A stretch of DNA of 64,000 nucleotides, from NCBI RefSeq assembly GCF_000467125.1, contig NZ_BATJ01000015.1, forward strand, positions 16,197-80,196, given 5' to 3'. Both the position numbers and the translations under genes were made by a program. Every line of letters starts with the position of its first letter. The first letter of the stretch is position 1. The notes under the pieces were generated by a model. That model was not told the origin of the DNA. It saw only the letters and a program-made list of their open reading frames with translations, and did not search any database. Shown in pieces: positions 62,281 to 64,000 of this stretch. This stretch comes from Vibrio proteolyticus NBRC 13287. GTDB lineage: Bacteria > Pseudomonadota > Gammaproteobacteria > Enterobacterales > Vibrionaceae.

Positions 62281-62866
62281 TCTCGACCTTAATGCCCGAT
62301 CATGAAAAACGGCTGTTCCCTTGTACTCTGATGGGCTAACTGGTGCACCCCGATGGACTAACTGGCCGCAGAGCCCCCATGCAATTCGAACCAAAACGAC
62401 TCCTGTCTTTGGGCACACCTAGAGCCATCCATCATGAGATTAGCAATGGGATGAGCAGCTCTGTTGCTCATCAATAAACTGCTACAGAGAGACTCTACCT
62501 CTAAGGGAGTACATACTTATTGTTAACGCTAGTTTAGCCGAGGAAAAGAATGGTCAGTATTAGCTATTATTTGCTCACACTACCATTAGAAGTTGTCACT
62601 ATGCCAATATAACAGCATTAGTGAAGGTTGTTACACTCCCTCACGTATTTAAAGATCCAATGGCTATATTCATTGAATATAGTTGACTCAATAAAGAGTG
62701 TAGATAACTTTTCCGGTATTGATACGTTCGCTGCAACAAGTGGGATGCCAGGCTCGGGGGAGCCCAGTTTATTGTTTTGTAACGAGGTTTAGGCTTAAGG
62801 CTAAGGTGGAAAGTGAATTTGGCTGATCAGATGGGACACTAGAACTATCACTTATAAAGGCACAAA
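62281..62866. other. AT-rich junction region before the immunity-like pair
   Basis: About 590 bases with no convincing gene. A 14-base direct repeat with one mismatch (GATGGGCTAACTGG at 62330 and GATGGACTAACTGG at 62352), a perfect palindrome CTATATTC-ATT-GAATATAG at 62664-62682 and a short GC hairpin GGCTC/GAGCC-like near 62751 are seen. The composition changes here and continues AT-rich to the window end, suggesting the edge of an acquired region. Confidence 0.45.
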
Positions 62867-63508
62867 ATGGATACCAAGAGTAGGCAGATAAACCCGTACA
62901 ATGAACAATATTATATCACTTTCTTAAACTATAATGATGAGACCTTGTACCTTAAACCAGAAATGCGTTCTGCTATGAGGCATTATGAATTTACTAAGCT
63001 ACCTGCTGGAGAGCCTATGTTTTTTGAAAACGGCTACAGGGATGAGGATCTTTCTAAAGGCGTTAAACGTCCAATCAAAAATGCTCACATGGCAATCAAC
63101 TATCCAGTGATTAATGACGACATTAAGAAATCACTAGGAGAAATTGGAAATAATTTTTTCCAGCTGTATCCTGCGGTAATTGTCGATGATGAGAGAAACT
63201 ATCATGAAGGTTTTTGGGTGTTTAATATTTTCGAGTATATGGATGTTTTAGATCTTGAAAACTGTTTAATTGATAACTTTGAATCTGGTCAAGATGAATA
63301 CGCTATAAATGAATACTATCTCAGCAAGAAAAAAATAGAAGCAATACCTGAGAAAGATCGCTTAGTATTTATGCCTGAATATTCTGATTTTCCGCACGTC
63401 ATGGTACACGAAAAAGTTGTCAATGTACTTAAAAAGCACAATGTAGACACACTGAATTTTGTCAAAGTCTCTGATTGGGCCATGGGTCTTCAATTTTTAG
63501 AGTCATAG
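62867..63508 (+). CDS. Imm11-like (DUF1629) immunity-family protein, copy 1
   Basis: 213 residues, AT-rich, no signal peptide. Typical Imm11 layout: an N-terminal beta region (GEPMFFENGYRDEDL, RPIKNAHM), the central FQLYPAVIVDDERNYHEGFW, and the C-terminal MVHEKVVNVLKKHNVDTLNF. Such proteins neutralise polymorphic or type VI toxins. No toxin gene is adjacent, so it may be an orphan immunity gene guarding against foreign effectors. ATG 62867 follows AAAGGCAC. The related gene lies 60 bp downstream. Confidence 0.65.
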   Translation: MDTKSRQINPYNEQYYITFLNYNDETLYLKPEMRSAMRHYEFTKLPAGEPMFFENGYRDEDLSKGVKRPIKNAHMAINYPVINDDIKKSLGEIGNNFFQLYPAVIVDDERNYHEGFWVFNIFEYMDVLDLENCLIDNFESGQDEYAINEYYLSKKKIEAIPEKDRLVFMPEYSDFPHVMVHEKVVNVLKKHNVDTLNFVKVSDWAMGLQFLES

Positions 63509-63568
63509 GGTAAGTGGCTTGGTCTTCAGGCAAAGGAGAATGCTTGAAGGCCAGCTATAGGCAGGAAA

Positions 63569-64000
63569 ATGAGTCAATACAACGATCACTATTATATTGT
63601 ATTTAAGAATTACGATGAAAATACTTTGTACTTAACAACGCATGACAGATCGGATCATCGTGACTATGAGTACACTAAGCTCAGTGGCGGTGAGCCGATG
63701 TTCTTTGTTAACGGTTATCGTGATGAGGATCTTGCTCGTGGAATTTCTCGGCCGATTAAGCAGGCACATTTGGACTCGACCTACCCAGTTTTTTCTGAAG
63801 AAATAAAACAAACACTAGGCACTATCGATAGCCAGTGTTGTCAGCTCTACCCGGCGGTGATTGTTGATGATCACGACAAGTATCATGAAGGATACTGGGT
63901 ATTTAATGTATTTGAAAAATTAGATGTACTGAATCTTGAAAAATGTCGTATTGATGATTTTGACCCTGAAGACTCTAGACATACGATTGCTCAATATTAC
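63569..64000 (+). CDS. Imm11-like protein, copy 2, cut by the right edge
   Basis: The first 144 codons are present from ATG 63569 (after AGGAAA); the stop lies outside. The protein reads MSQYNDHYYIVFKNYDENTL and shares with copy 1 the segments GEPMFF-NGYRDEDL, RPIK-AH, QLYPAVIVDD, YHEG-WVFN and DVL-LE-C-ID. It is a paralogue that diverged substantially, and the tandem layout indicates duplication and drift, as seen in orphan immunity arrays. Any toxin would lie beyond the window. Confidence 0.65.
   Translation, partial: MSQYNDHYYIVFKNYDENTLYLTTHDRSDHRDYEYTKLSGGEPMFFVNGYRDEDLARGISRPIKQAHLDSTYPVFSEEIKQTLGTIDSQCCQLYPAVIVDDHDKYHEGYWVFNVFEKLDVLNLEKCRIDDFDPEDSRHTIAQYY

Noticed and set aside
62341..62420. 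GGTTCGAATT on the minus strand, like a tRNA T-arm
   Set aside because: The bases on either side do not pair into a T-stem and no cloverleaf can be drawn.
62281..63568. Superintegron attC (VCR) sites around the immunity-like genes
   Set aside because: No VCR-like 120-base imperfect palindrome and no core site GTTRRRY pair flanks either gene.

Overview
The window looks like part of a Vibrionaceae chromosome. Evidence: a kbl-tdh pair, a complete uhp hexose-phosphate system, a PgaABCD exopolysaccharide operon, a GlyGly-CTERM secreted metallopeptidase, an ArfA rescue factor and a CspA-family gene with a long leader, in mid-GC DNA with short intergenic regions. The species cannot be fixed from the sequence alone; a Vibrio is the best guess. 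I see no rRNA, tRNA, CRISPR array, complete insertion sequence or superintegron attC site.

Layout. 1-4050: a phosphorelay locus with a hybrid histidine kinase cut by the left edge, a broken GAF-domain remnant, and an AT-rich double-receiver regulator without an output domain. 4130-9990: kbl-tdh threonine catabolism with two CRP-like sites upstream, a LysR/VOC pair, and a PepSY membrane protein with a DUF2946-like partner. 10000-14260: an AT-rich leader and two exported proteins, the first of the HBL/XaxA/MakA alpha-pore-forming class and the second a 797-residue protein of unusual architecture. I rate this pair as the best candidate for an undescribed system. 14260-19460: uhpT then uhpABC, with a CRP site, a palindrome and a -10 box spaced as in the E. 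coli uhpT promoter. 19454-19837: cytochrome b562.

20111-24224: an orphan type VI secretion module (PAAR-like DUF4150 protein, two-domain cell-wall hydrolase effector, exported immunity candidate). 24347-29460: YcdX phosphatase, Lrp/AsnC regulator with a divergent LysE exporter, and a LysR regulator divergent from the glutathione-dependent formaldehyde pathway (frmA-fghA). 29466-36632: pgaABCD and a LysR gene. 37242-43955: RluA-family pseudouridine synthase, a MarR/HlyD/DUF2955 efflux operon with a large inverted-repeat operator, and a two-component system whose regulator carries an ArsR-like DNA-binding domain.

44009-53160: the 1494-residue metallopeptidase, a maltose O-acetyltransferase-like enzyme, a CNNM/CorC-type membrane protein, and a TetR regulator with two identical operator cores controlling itself and a curA-like reductase plus glutathione transferase. 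53500-61480: an unrecognised membrane-anchored protein, a 2OG-Fe(II) oxygenase, a D-Ala-D-Ala carboxypeptidase, a tyrosinase with a histidine-rich partner, a small membrane protein, a ThrE-type exporter and arfA with its stop codon inside a terminator hairpin. 61667-64000: a cold-shock gene, an AT-rich junction and two tandem Imm11-like paralogues, the second cut by the right edge.
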